A DNA stretch of 58,989 nucleotides from assembly GCA_045542595.1 (NCBI GenBank), contig JAZQLI010000017.1:1-58989 (forward strand), written 5' to 3'. The stretch is from Scatosoma sp045542595 (GTDB taxonomy: Bacteria; Bacillota; Clostridia; Christensenellales; Borkfalkiaceae). A program made the position numbers and the translations under genes. Below are positions 52,195 to 58,989 of this stretch, in pieces; position 1 is the first letter of the stretch, and each line of letters starts with the position of its first letter. The notes under the pieces were generated by a model. The model was not told the origin of the DNA, did no database searches, and saw nothing but the letters and a program-made list of their open reading frames with translations.

Positions 52195-52821
52195 ATGCAA
52201 TATACGGCGTCTTTGGTACAACTGCATATCGACGAAGAAGTGGCAAAGCGCAGGAAAGAAGCGCTGGATAACGGAATTCCCGTTGCCGACGACGAAACGT
52301 TGCAATTTTTACTGGTAACGCTTGCCGCCGTCAAGCCGCAACGCATTTTAGAAATCGGTACGGCGGTGGGGCTTTCGGGCGTGGCAATGCTACAGGCTTG
52401 TCCTACGGCTCGCTTGACCACGGTAGAGCTGGAAGAAGAACGGTATTTGCAGGCAAAAAAGAACTTTGCGGACTTTCACCTTTCTTCGCGCGTCAACGCG
52501 TATTTAGGGGACGCAGGAGAGATACTCGCTATGATGGACGGGGAGTTCGATTTCGTGTTTTTAGACGGACCGAAAGCACAGTACGAAAAATATTTATTCG
52601 ATTTAAAACGGCTGATGAAAGACGGTGCAGTGTTATTTGCGGACGACGTATTGTTATACGGTTGGGTAAGCGGAGAACAGCCCACGCCACAGAAACGGCA
52701 TTCTATCGTGGATAAAATCCGTTCGTATTTACAAACGGTTACAGCGGATACCGATTTTGTAACGTCCGTGTTAAACGTTGGCGACGGCGTGGCGCTTTCG
52801 GTATATCAAAAGAACAAGTAA
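52195..52821 (+). CDS. trmR: O-methyltransferase, probable tRNA 5-hydroxyuridine methyltransferase TrmR
   Basis: A 208-residue SAM-dependent O-methyltransferase of the YrrM type. SAM motif ILEIGTAVGLSGVAML (about residue 48) and the metal/catalytic region FVFLDGPKAQY are typical. The next gene is a U32 protein of the TrhP type; in B. subtilis this pair makes 5-methoxyuridine at tRNA position 34 (TrhP hydroxylates, TrmR methylates). Specific naming rests on that pairing. Confidence 0.87.
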   Translation: MQYTASLVQLHIDEEVAKRRKEALDNGIPVADDETLQFLLVTLAAVKPQRILEIGTAVGLSGVAMLQACPTARLTTVELEEERYLQAKKNFADFHLSSRVNAYLGDAGEILAMMDGEFDFVFLDGPKAQYEKYLFDLKRLMKDGAVLFADDVLLYGWVSGEQPTPQKRHSIVDKIRSYLQTVTADTDFVTSVLNVGDGVALSVYQKNK

Positions 52822-52841
52822 GCTTATACGGGAGAAAAAGT

Positions 52842-54056
52842 ATGCAAGCGGAATTATTAGCCCCTGCAGGGAGTTTTGCAAAAATGGAAACGGCGCTGCA
52901 CTTCGGTGCGGACGCGGTGTATTTGGGCGGAAAAAATTTTTCTCTTCGCACGTTTGCCGATAATTTTACCGCGGAAGAATTGCGCTCTGCCGTAACGCTT
53001 GCACATTCTATAGGTAAAAAGGTATACGTTACCGTAAATATTCTTGCGCGCAATCACGATTTTGCACAGCTTGGAGACTATTTACAAGAGTTGGCGGTAT
53101 GCGGTGTGGACGGAGTAATTGTCAGCGACGTAGGCGTGGTATATTTAGCGAAAAAAGTTGCGCCCAACCTTTCGTTGCATCTTTCCACGCAAGCAAATAC
53201 TACCAACAAATATTCGGTAAAATTCTGGCAAGACGAAGGGGTGTCGCGTATTATCTTAGCGCGTGAACTTTCGTTAAAGGAAATAGCCGAAATACACGCG
53301 TTTGCGCCTGAAATGGAGCTGGAAGCATTCGTCCACGGCGCCATGTGCATATCGTATAGCGGACGGTGTCTTTTATCCGACTATTTAGACGGACGCTCGT
53401 CTAATCGCGGTGCGTGCGTGCAGTCTTGTCGGTGGCGTTACGAAGTGCGTGCGTTGAATGCAACTAACGGTAAATCGGAATGGTTACCTATAGAAGAAGA
53501 CGACAAGGGAACGTATATTTTTAACAGTAAAGATTTGAATATGCTTTCTCGGTTAAAGGAAATGGAAGACGCGGGTGTGCGCTCGTTTAAAATTGAAGGG
53601 CGTATGAAAAGCGCGTATTATTTAGCTACGGTAATCAATGCGTACCGCCGCGCAATGAACGGGGAAAACGAAGGCGTTAGCGCGGAAGAATTGTTGGCGG
53701 TGGCGCATAGAGAATATACGCAGGCGTACGCCGACGGAAAAAACGCGCAAACGGTAAACTATGCGGATAGCCAGTCTAAAGGGGATTACGTATATATAGC
53801 CGACGTTTTGGATGGCAAGGACGGGTACGTATACGCGCAAATGCGAAATCGTTTTTATACGGGCGACGTTTTAGAAGTGCTTTCTCCCGACGGAAATTTC
53901 CGTAAAACGTTTACGGTAACGGATATGTATTCGTCTAAAGGCGAGCAAATAAACGATGCGAAACTCGTTTGTGAAACGTACAAAATTGCTTGTCCGTACA
54001 CGCTTAGAAAGGGCGATTTTTTACGGCGGAAAAACCGTAACGGGGATAAAAGATGA
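52842..54056 (+). CDS. trhP: U32-family protein, probable tRNA U34 5-hydroxylation protein TrhP
   Basis: A 404-residue U32 'peptidase'-family protein. The start ELLAPAGSFAKMETALHFGA and the U32 signature in MELEAFVHGAMCISYSGRC are clear; conserved cysteines CISYSGRCLLS and CVQSCRWRYE fit the Fe-S cluster proposed for TrhP-type enzymes. These enzymes use prephenate to make 5-hydroxyuridine in tRNA rather than cut proteins. It follows trmR and overlaps the asparaginase start by 4 bases. A single U32 gene here stands where B. subtilis has two. Confidence 0.88.
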   Translation: MQAELLAPAGSFAKMETALHFGADAVYLGGKNFSLRTFADNFTAEELRSAVTLAHSIGKKVYVTVNILARNHDFAQLGDYLQELAVCGVDGVIVSDVGVVYLAKKVAPNLSLHLSTQANTTNKYSVKFWQDEGVSRIILARELSLKEIAEIHAFAPEMELEAFVHGAMCISYSGRCLLSDYLDGRSSNRGACVQSCRWRYEVRALNATNGKSEWLPIEEDDKGTYIFNSKDLNMLSRLKEMEDAGVRSFKIEGRMKSAYYLATVINAYRRAMNGENEGVSAEELLAVAHREYTQAYADGKNAQTVNYADSQSKGDYVYIADVLDGKDGYVYAQMRNRFYTGDVLEVLSPDGNFRKTFTVTDMYSSKGEQINDAKLVCETYKIACPYTLRKGDFLRRKNRNGDKR

Positions 54057-55048
54057 AAAAGAAAATTTTATTGCTAGCCACGGGCGGCACGATAGCTTCG
54101 CATTTAGGAGAAGATGGGTTAACGCCTTCGCTTAATGCAAATTCTATTTTACAATACGTGCCTGAAATACTCGATTTTTGCGACGTGGACACGGTGCAGC
54201 CGTATAACATTGACAGTACCAACGTTACGCCTGCCCACTGGATTCGTTTGGCGACGGTAATCAAAGAAAATTACCAAAATTACGACGGATTTGTCGTTTG
54301 CCACGGTACGGATACTATGTCGTATACGGCGGCTATGCTTTCCTATTTAATACAGCATTCCCCCAAGCCTATTGTGCTTACGGGTTCGCAACAGCCTATA
54401 GATAGGGAAGATACCGATGGGAGAATCAATCTCCGCGACGCATTCTTATATGCGGCAAGCGACGTGGCGAGCGACGTGGTTATCGTATTTCAGGGAAAAA
54501 TTATCGCAGGAACGCGTGCAAAAAAGATACGCACGAAAAGTTTTAATGCGTTTACCAGCGTCGATTTTCCCAATCTCGGCGTCATTCGCGATGGTAAAGT
54601 GATTTCGTATATTACTACGCCCAAACGGGATAAACCGGAGTTTTATTTGCAGTTAAATGAAAAGGTGGCGTTATTGACTCTTACCCCCGGGGTAAAAGCG
54701 GATATTTTAGATGCGTATTTCCGCTTAAACGATGCGGTAGTGCTTTCGGGTTACGGTACGGGCGGCGTACCCGAAGGGGAATATTACGGCTTTTACGAAA
54801 TGCTGGAAAACTGGATTGGCAAAGGTAAAACGTTGGTGGTAACTACGCAAGTGCAGCAAGAAGGCAGCGATATGGACGTGTATCGCGTAGGTAGGGGCTT
54901 GAAAAACAGGTTCGACCTTTTAGAAAGCTATTCTATGACGTATGAAAGTATTATTACGAAGCTGATGTGGATTTTGGCACAAACGAAAGACGATGAAGAA
55001 ATTCGAAGGCTTTTCTACGTTACGGTAAATTATGATTTAATCGGTTAA
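54053..55048 (+). CDS. ansA: L-asparaginase, type I
   Basis: A 331-residue cytosolic enzyme hydrolysing asparagine to aspartate and ammonia. Catalytic threonines are in ATGGTIAS (near residue 12) and VCHGTDTMSYTAA (near 85). No signal peptide, so the low-affinity cytosolic type. ATGA overlap with trhP. The stop is followed by copy C of the dispersed motif. Confidence 0.95.
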   Translation: MKKKILLLATGGTIASHLGEDGLTPSLNANSILQYVPEILDFCDVDTVQPYNIDSTNVTPAHWIRLATVIKENYQNYDGFVVCHGTDTMSYTAAMLSYLIQHSPKPIVLTGSQQPIDREDTDGRINLRDAFLYAASDVASDVVIVFQGKIIAGTRAKKIRTKSFNAFTSVDFPNLGVIRDGKVISYITTPKRDKPEFYLQLNEKVALLTLTPGVKADILDAYFRLNDAVVLSGYGTGGVPEGEYYGFYEMLENWIGKGKTLVVTTQVQQEGSDMDVYRVGRGLKNRFDLLESYSMTYESIITKLMWILAQTKDDEEIRRLFYVTVNYDLIG

Positions 55049-55055
55049 AAAAGCG

Positions 55056-55085
55056 AAAACGGGGCTACCGTGTACGCGTTGAAAA
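55056..55085 (+). repeat. Dispersed intergenic motif, copy C
   Basis: Core taccgtgtacgcgttgaaaa between ansA and the M29 aminopeptidase gene, ending 19 bp before the latter's start. Best preserved of the three copies. Confidence 0.65.
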
Positions 55086-55104
55086 TAAAAAACGGAGAGA
55101 TAAA

Positions 55105-56331
55105 ATGAGACAAGCACAGTTGAAGAAGTATGCAAAATTGATTGCAAAAGTAGGGCTTAACGTAAAAAAGGGACAAACGGTATTTATCGGCGCAGGTCTT
55201 GACCAACCCGAGTTTGTAACGATGGTAGTGGAAGAATGCTACAAAGCAGGGGCAAGCGAAGTATACGTAGAATGGTCGCACCAACCCGTAGAAAAAATTT
55301 CCGCAAACTATCGCTCTTTAGAATCGCTGTCCGAATTAAAGCCTTGGGCAAAAGCGAAATGGGAATTTAAGGCGAAAAACTATTCCTGTCGGTTATTTAT
55401 CGAATCGGAAGACCCCGACGGTATGAACGGAGTGGACCAAGAAAAAATGAGCGCGGCGCGCCGTGCTATCTATCCGCAGGTAAAACCTTACCGCTTGGCG
55501 CTTGAAAACAAGCATCAGTGGTGTATTGCCGCTGTGCCCGGTAAAGCTTGGGCAAAGAAAGTGTTCCCCCACCTTTCCGAGAAAAAAGCTGTGGAAGAGA
55601 TGTGGAAAGTAATTTTACTCACTGCCCGTGCGGACGGGAAAAATCCTATCAAAGCGTGGAAGGAACACAACGCCGATTTAGATAATCGTTGTGCGTATTT
55701 AAACGGACTCGGCTTAAAATATTTAGAATATAAGAGCGCGAACGGAACAGATTTGCGTGTAGAACTCAACGAAGACGGCATTTTTGCCGGCGGCAATGAA
55801 AAGACTTTGAAAGGTAGAGTTTTCAACCCCAACATTCCCACGGAAGAAGTATTTACTTCGCCGAAAGCAGGCGCGGTAGAAGGGATTGTGTATTCCACAA
55901 AACCGTTATCGTATATGGGCGAACTTATCGACAATTTCTCTATGCGTTTTGAAAACGGTAAAGTGGTGGAAGTAAAAGCGGAAAAGGGCGAAGAACTGTT
56001 GAAACAAATGGTATCTATGGACGAAGGCGCAGGCAAGTTGGGAGAAGTTGCACTCATTCCGTACGATTCGCCTATCAGCAATTCGGGTGTGTTATTCTAT
56101 AACACCTTGTTCGACGAAAACGCAAGCTGCCACTTGGCGGTAGGGCAAGGCTTTAACGAATGCTTAAAAGGCTATGAAAAATATACCGACGCCGAATGTA
56201 AAGCGCGCGGCATTAACGATAGTATGATTCACGTCGATTTTATGATTGGTTCAAAAGATATGTCTATTGTCGGTATTACGAAAACGGGAGAAAGAGTGCA
56301 AATTTTCAAAGACGGAAACTGGGCTTTTTAA
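55105..56331 (+). CDS. M29-family metallo-aminopeptidase
   Basis: A 408-residue aminopeptidase of the AmpS/aminopeptidase T type, removing N-terminal residues from peptides with two metal ions. Ligands expected for the family are visible: Glu in NIPTEEVFTSP, Glu in MDEGAGKLGEVAL, His in ENASCHLAVGQG, and His/Asp in MIHVDFMIGS. N-terminal KYAKLIAKVGLNVKKGQTV is also typical. Strong aacggagaga site. Confidence 0.95.
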   Translation: MRQAQLKKYAKLIAKVGLNVKKGQTVFIGAGLDQPEFVTMVVEECYKAGASEVYVEWSHQPVEKISANYRSLESLSELKPWAKAKWEFKAKNYSCRLFIESEDPDGMNGVDQEKMSAARRAIYPQVKPYRLALENKHQWCIAAVPGKAWAKKVFPHLSEKKAVEEMWKVILLTARADGKNPIKAWKEHNADLDNRCAYLNGLGLKYLEYKSANGTDLRVELNEDGIFAGGNEKTLKGRVFNPNIPTEEVFTSPKAGAVEGIVYSTKPLSYMGELIDNFSMRFENGKVVEVKAEKGEELLKQMVSMDEGAGKLGEVALIPYDSPISNSGVLFYNTLFDENASCHLAVGQGFNECLKGYEKYTDAECKARGINDSMIHVDFMIGSKDMSIVGITKTGERVQIFKDGNWAF

Positions 56332-56349
56332 TAAAAAGGAGGGATACAA

Positions 56350-57525
56350 ATGACTAAAATTGATATTTTTTCGGGGTTTTTGGGCGCTGGGAAAACCACG
56401 CTTATCAAAAAACTCATTCAGGAAGCGTACGTGGGCGAAAAAGTCGTTTTGATTGAAAACGAATTTGGCGAAATCGGTATCGACGGCGGATTTTTACAGG
56501 AAGCAGGTATCAATATTACCGAGATGAATTCGGGATGTATTTGTTGTTCGCTCGTAGGCGACTTTTCTCAGGCACTTAAAAAAGTGTCCGCGCAGTATAA
56601 TCCCGATAGAATTATTATCGAGCCGTCGGGTGTTGGAAAGCTCTCCGACGTTATCAAAGCGGTGGAAGCGGCGGAATTACATGATGCAAAATTGAATGCG
56701 TTTTGCACGGTAGTAGACGCTTCCAAGTGTAAAATGTATCTGAAAAACTTTGGCGAATTTTTCGGCGACCAAGTAGAAAATGCAAGCTGTATTATTCTTT
56801 CGCACACCGATAAAACGTCCGAAGAAAAATTAGCCGCGGCGGTGGCATTGCTTAAAGAGCGAAACGGGTCGGCAGTGCTTGTTACTGCACCTTGGCAGCA
56901 GTTAAGCGGTAAAGCGATTCTTGCGGCAATGGAACAAAAAAATTGCTTACAAGCGGAGCTTGACAAGCTTACGGAAGAAGTGGAACATCACCACGAACAT
57001 CATCATCACGACGACGAATGTTGTTGCCACGAGCATCACCACGAACATCATCACGACGACGGCGAATGCTGTTGCCACGAACATCACCACGAACATCATC
57101 ATCACGACGGCGAATGCTGTTGCCACGACCACCACCACGAACATCATCATCACGACGGCGAATGCTGTTGCCATGACCACCACCACGAACATCATCATCA
57201 CGACGACGAATGCTGTTGCCACGAACACCACCACGAGCATCACCACCACGCGGACGAAGTGTTTACCAGTTGGGGCGTAGAAACGACGAAAAAATTCACA
57301 AAAGAACAGTTGGTTGCGGCTTTGACGGCAATTTCCAATTCGGAAAAATACGGCACAGTACTCCGTGCGAAAGGTATTGTCGCAGGGGAAAACGAATGGT
57401 TACATTTCGATTACGTCCCCGAAGAACCCGACGTGCGTGAAGGGACGGCAGGGGTAACGGGCAGACTTTGCGTAATCGGTTGCAAACTCAACGAAGAAGC
57501 ATTAAAACAGCTTTTCAACGTATAA
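56350..57525 (+). CDS. G3E-family GTPase (CobW/ZNG1-like metallochaperone) with His/Cys repeat region
   Basis: A 391-residue GTPase of the CobW/YeiR group, which deliver metals such as zinc or nickel to target proteins. Walker A GFLGAGKTTLIKKL is at residues ~8-21; the metal-binding CxCC motif is in NSGCICCSLVGDF, and the guanine-specificity motif appears as SHTDKTS. Residues 213-300 are a tandem repeat of 16-17-residue His-rich units, each with a CCC triplet; five CCC triplets are seen. The CobW C-terminal domain follows (GVETTKKFTKEQLV to the end). A very large metal reservoir is implied. Confidence 0.94.
   Translation: MTKIDIFSGFLGAGKTTLIKKLIQEAYVGEKVVLIENEFGEIGIDGGFLQEAGINITEMNSGCICCSLVGDFSQALKKVSAQYNPDRIIIEPSGVGKLSDVIKAVEAAELHDAKLNAFCTVVDASKCKMYLKNFGEFFGDQVENASCIILSHTDKTSEEKLAAAVALLKERNGSAVLVTAPWQQLSGKAILAAMEQKNCLQAELDKLTEEVEHHHEHHHHDDECCCHEHHHEHHHDDGECCCHEHHHEHHHHDGECCCHDHHHEHHHHDGECCCHDHHHEHHHHDDECCCHEHHHEHHHHADEVFTSWGVETTKKFTKEQLVAALTAISNSEKYGTVLRAKGIVAGENEWLHFDYVPEEPDVREGTAGVTGRLCVIGCKLNEEALKQLFNV
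56986..57249 (+). repeat. In-frame tandem repeat coding the His/Cys-rich region
   Basis: About five units of 48-51 bp, each encoding a version of DDECCCHEHHHEHHHH. Units are nearly identical in DNA, so repeat number may vary between strains. Confidence 0.9.
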
Positions 57526-57540
57526 GGACAGGATAAAAGT

Positions 57541-58503
57541 ATGAAAGAGAGAATTCCCACCGAAACGCCCGTGTATATGTTTTTGGGGTTTTTAGAATCG
57601 GGTAAAACCAAATTTATTCAGGAAACGTTAGAAGACCCCCGTTTTGCGACGGGCGAAAGAACGTTGCTTTTGGTATGCGAAGAAGGTGAAGAAGAATACG
57701 AAACGATTAAATTCGCCAACGCGGAGAGCGTGGAGTTGGTGGTTTTAGAAGATAAAGAACAACTTAACGAATCGTATTTGACCGAATTACAGCTTAAATA
57801 CGGCGCGGAGCGCGTAGTCGTGGAATATAACGGCACGTGGATGTTGGAAGATTTTTTCAACGCTATGCCCGAAGGTTGGATGATTAATCAAATGATGACC
57901 TTTTTCGATGCCGAAACGTTTGTAAATTATAACGCAAATATGCGTCAGTTTACCTTTGATAAAATTGAAAATACACAGCTTGTTGTATTCAATCGCTTTA
58001 ACGATAGTATGGATAAAATGCAACTCCATAAAATCGTGCGCGGTATTTCCCGTCGTTGCGATATCGTATACGAGCGTGTAAACGGTCAAGCGGATTTTGA
58101 CGATATTGAAGACCCGTTGCCGTTTGACGTAAACGCGCCTGTCGTGCAAATCGAAGATAAGGACTACGCCTTTTTCTATCGCGATTTAACGGAAAATTTA
58201 GAAGCTTATATCGGAAAAACGGTAAAATTTAAAGGCTTGGTCGCTACCGATAAACGGCTGTCGCCGCAAGATATCGTGGTGGGACGGCACGTGATGACCT
58301 GTTGCGAAGCGGATATTCAGTATTGCGGACTTGCTTGCGTGCTTCCTGCTGTGATGGATTTACACACGCGTGATTGGATAACGGTAACTGCAAAAGTGCA
58401 GTTCCAAAAGCACCGCATTTATAAAGGCAAAGGCCCTGTTTTGGTGGCGGAAAAGGTGGTTATAGGTGAGCCGCCTGAAGAACAACTTGCCACGTTTTAT
58501 TGA
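57541..58503 (+). CDS. CobW-like GTPase fused to a DUF1980/TIGR03943-like C-terminal domain
   Basis: A 320-residue protein. The N-terminal half resembles a G3E GTPase with P-loop FLGFLESGKTKFIQE and a hinge VVEYNGTW, but lacks the CxCC metal motif and has FNRFND where NKxD is expected. From about residue 220 it carries the C-terminal part of the YcgQ/DUF1980 family, with GRHVMTCCEADIQYCGLAC giving a likely metal-binding cysteine set. It follows the His-rich GTPase by 15 bp and the two likely act together in metal (probably zinc) handling. The permease normally paired with DUF1980 is not in the window. Confidence 0.85.
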   Translation: MKERIPTETPVYMFLGFLESGKTKFIQETLEDPRFATGERTLLLVCEEGEEEYETIKFANAESVELVVLEDKEQLNESYLTELQLKYGAERVVVEYNGTWMLEDFFNAMPEGWMINQMMTFFDAETFVNYNANMRQFTFDKIENTQLVVFNRFNDSMDKMQLHKIVRGISRRCDIVYERVNGQADFDDIEDPLPFDVNAPVVQIEDKDYAFFYRDLTENLEAYIGKTVKFKGLVATDKRLSPQDIVVGRHVMTCCEADIQYCGLACVLPAVMDLHTRDWITVTAKVQFQKHRIYKGKGPVLVAEKVVIGEPPEEQLATFY

Positions 58504-58507
58504 GAAA

Positions 58508-58548
58508 ATATGAAAAAGAATACGCATCTTGCGTATTCTTTTTCATAT
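58508..58548. terminator. Strong bidirectional terminator
   Basis: 18-bp perfect arms (58508-58525 and 58531-58548) around atctt, with A- and T-rich ends. Confidence 0.9.
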
Positions 58549-58573
58549 ACGGTCTTTTTCAAAGAAAAACACT

Positions 58574-58601
58574 CATTTATGCACGTTTTCTTGCATAAAT
58601 G
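58574..58601. repeat. 10-bp perfect inverted repeat
   Basis: catttatgca ... tgcataaatg separated by cgttttct, in the non-coding right edge. Confidence 0.7.
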
Positions 58602-58609
58602 GGTAATTC

Positions 58610-58695
58610 TGGTGGACGATCAGGGGGCTTTCGCTACGCTCAAAGAAAACCTGTGGTTTTCCGAAGCCGTCCGCGTAGTTGCGGAAAGCCTTATA
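58610..58695. other. tRNA-3'-end-like segment followed by imperfect fold-back element
   Basis: Bases 58610-58625 (tggtggacgatcaggg) read on the minus strand as a tRNA acceptor/T-arm 3' end with CCA, close to tRNA-Lys, but no tRNA body follows. Bases 58626-58695 can fold back: ggctttc...gctacgc pairs with gcgta...ggaaagcc, and an inner aaaacc/ggtttt closes on tgt. No protein-coding signal. Confidence 0.45.
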
Positions 58696-58788
58696 AATAA
58701 AGGGATTCAAGGCCTTGTGTTCCAAACCGTGTGCCAAAAAATTTAATCAAAAATAGTGTAAAATGTTTGCTGTTTGAAAGTTTTTCTT

Positions 58789-58829
58789 ATAAGAGTATTT
58801 GGGAAAATCCCTGATACTCTTATTTTTTC
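58789..58829 (+). terminator. Terminator-like hairpin in the right-edge gap
   Basis: ataagagtat (58789-58798) pairs with atactcttat (58814-58823); ggg/ccc extend inside and a T-run follows. No gene upstream in the gap explains it unless the fold-back region is transcribed. Confidence 0.75.
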
Positions 58830-58850
58830 TGCTTAAAATTTAGTTGTTCA

Positions 58851-58898
58851 CCAATTTACGTGCCAATTTATGAACCAAGTTATGTACCAAATTATTTT
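58851..58898. repeat. Four 12-bp direct repeats (iteron-like)
   Basis: Units start at 58851, 58863, 58875 and 58887, each of the form CCAAnTTAnnnn. They lie about 40 bp upstream of a promoter in AT-rich DNA. Confidence 0.7.
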
Positions 58899-58935
58899 AG
58901 ATAAAAAATTAAAATGTTAAAATATAAGCAATTTC

Positions 58936-58964
58936 TTGACAAATATAAAAATATATGCTAAAAT
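58936..58964 (+). promoter_or_regulatory. Promoter directed out of the window
   Basis: TTGACA (58936-58941), 17-bp spacer, TAAAAT (58959-58964). Confidence 0.75.
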
Positions 58965-58973
58965 ATTAGCACT

Positions 58974-58989
58974 ATGGAAAATAAATTTG
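58974..58989 (+). CDS. Possible start of a gene cut by the window edge
   Basis: ATG at 58974, 10 bases after the -10 box, beginning M-E-N-K-F. No ribosome site fits between promoter and ATG, so the mRNA would be nearly leaderless. Too short to identify. Confidence 0.3.

Noticed and set aside
58510..58746. 78-codon open frame in the right-edge gap
   Set aside because: It starts inside a perfect terminator hairpin and runs through several inverted repeats; no ribosome site and no protein-like conservation pattern.

Overview
The window is chromosomal DNA from a low-to-moderate GC member of the Firmicutes, almost certainly a Clostridia-type anaerobe. Evidence is the gene orders dnaG-rpoD-trmK-nif3, rimP-nusA-rnpM-ylxQ-infB-rbfA-nrnA and infC-rpmI-rplT, a PolC-type protein, CdaA, a T-box leader before thrS, a sporulation-type YtxC next to thrS, and RNase J. 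Genes are densely packed, mostly on the + strand, with many 1-20 bp overlaps. No rRNA, complete tRNA, insertion sequence or CRISPR array was seen. An uncultured Christensenellales-like gut lineage is my guess, not something the sequence proves.

Layout: 1-4.0 kb is the macromolecular-synthesis operon (primase end, primary sigma factor, TrmK, Nif3-like, zinc-ribbon coiled coil). 4.05-14.8 kb is a long run of housekeeping genes: alanine racemase, 5-formyl-THF cyclo-ligase, a membrane protein, RsmD, CoaD, DAHP synthase, prephenate dehydratase, patatin, RarA, NrdR, IspG, and a PolC-like protein without a polymerase. 14.8-21.2 kb is the rimP-nusA-infB operon ending in nrnA. 21.2-23.1 kb is a minus-strand PadR/DUF1700/DUF4097 operon. 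23.2-28.96 kb is one very large DUF4011-helicase-nuclease-DUF3320 gene, followed by a ComEC lacking its hydrolase domain, HolA, CdaA, a 34-residue CdaR-like anchor peptide, aspartokinase and an esterase. LeuS is on the minus strand (35.1-37.6 kb).

37.7-44.5 kb holds ytxC, T-box-thrS, a TIM-barrel gene, infC-rpmI-rplT behind an L20-type leader, a TrmH-family methyltransferase and YebC. 44.5-47.5 kb is a yybP-ykoY (Mn2+) riboswitch and its P-type cation ATPase. 47.7-50.1 kb is a repeat-built 769-residue protein of unknown function. After it come RNase J, the tRNA-U34 modification pair TrmR/TrhP, asparaginase, an M29 aminopeptidase and two G3E-type GTPase genes linked to metal handling. The last ~490 bp has no convincing gene. 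It becomes very AT-rich and holds a tRNA-3'-end-like segment, fold-back structures, four 12-bp direct repeats and a strong promoter aimed out of the window, so it may be the edge of an accessory region.

The most interesting points are a clean loss of catalytic or extracytoplasmic domains in several conserved genes (PolC, CdaR, ComEC), the repeat-built protein at 47.8-50.1 kb, the giant helicase-nuclease, a ~30-bp intergenic motif found three times, and the structured right edge.
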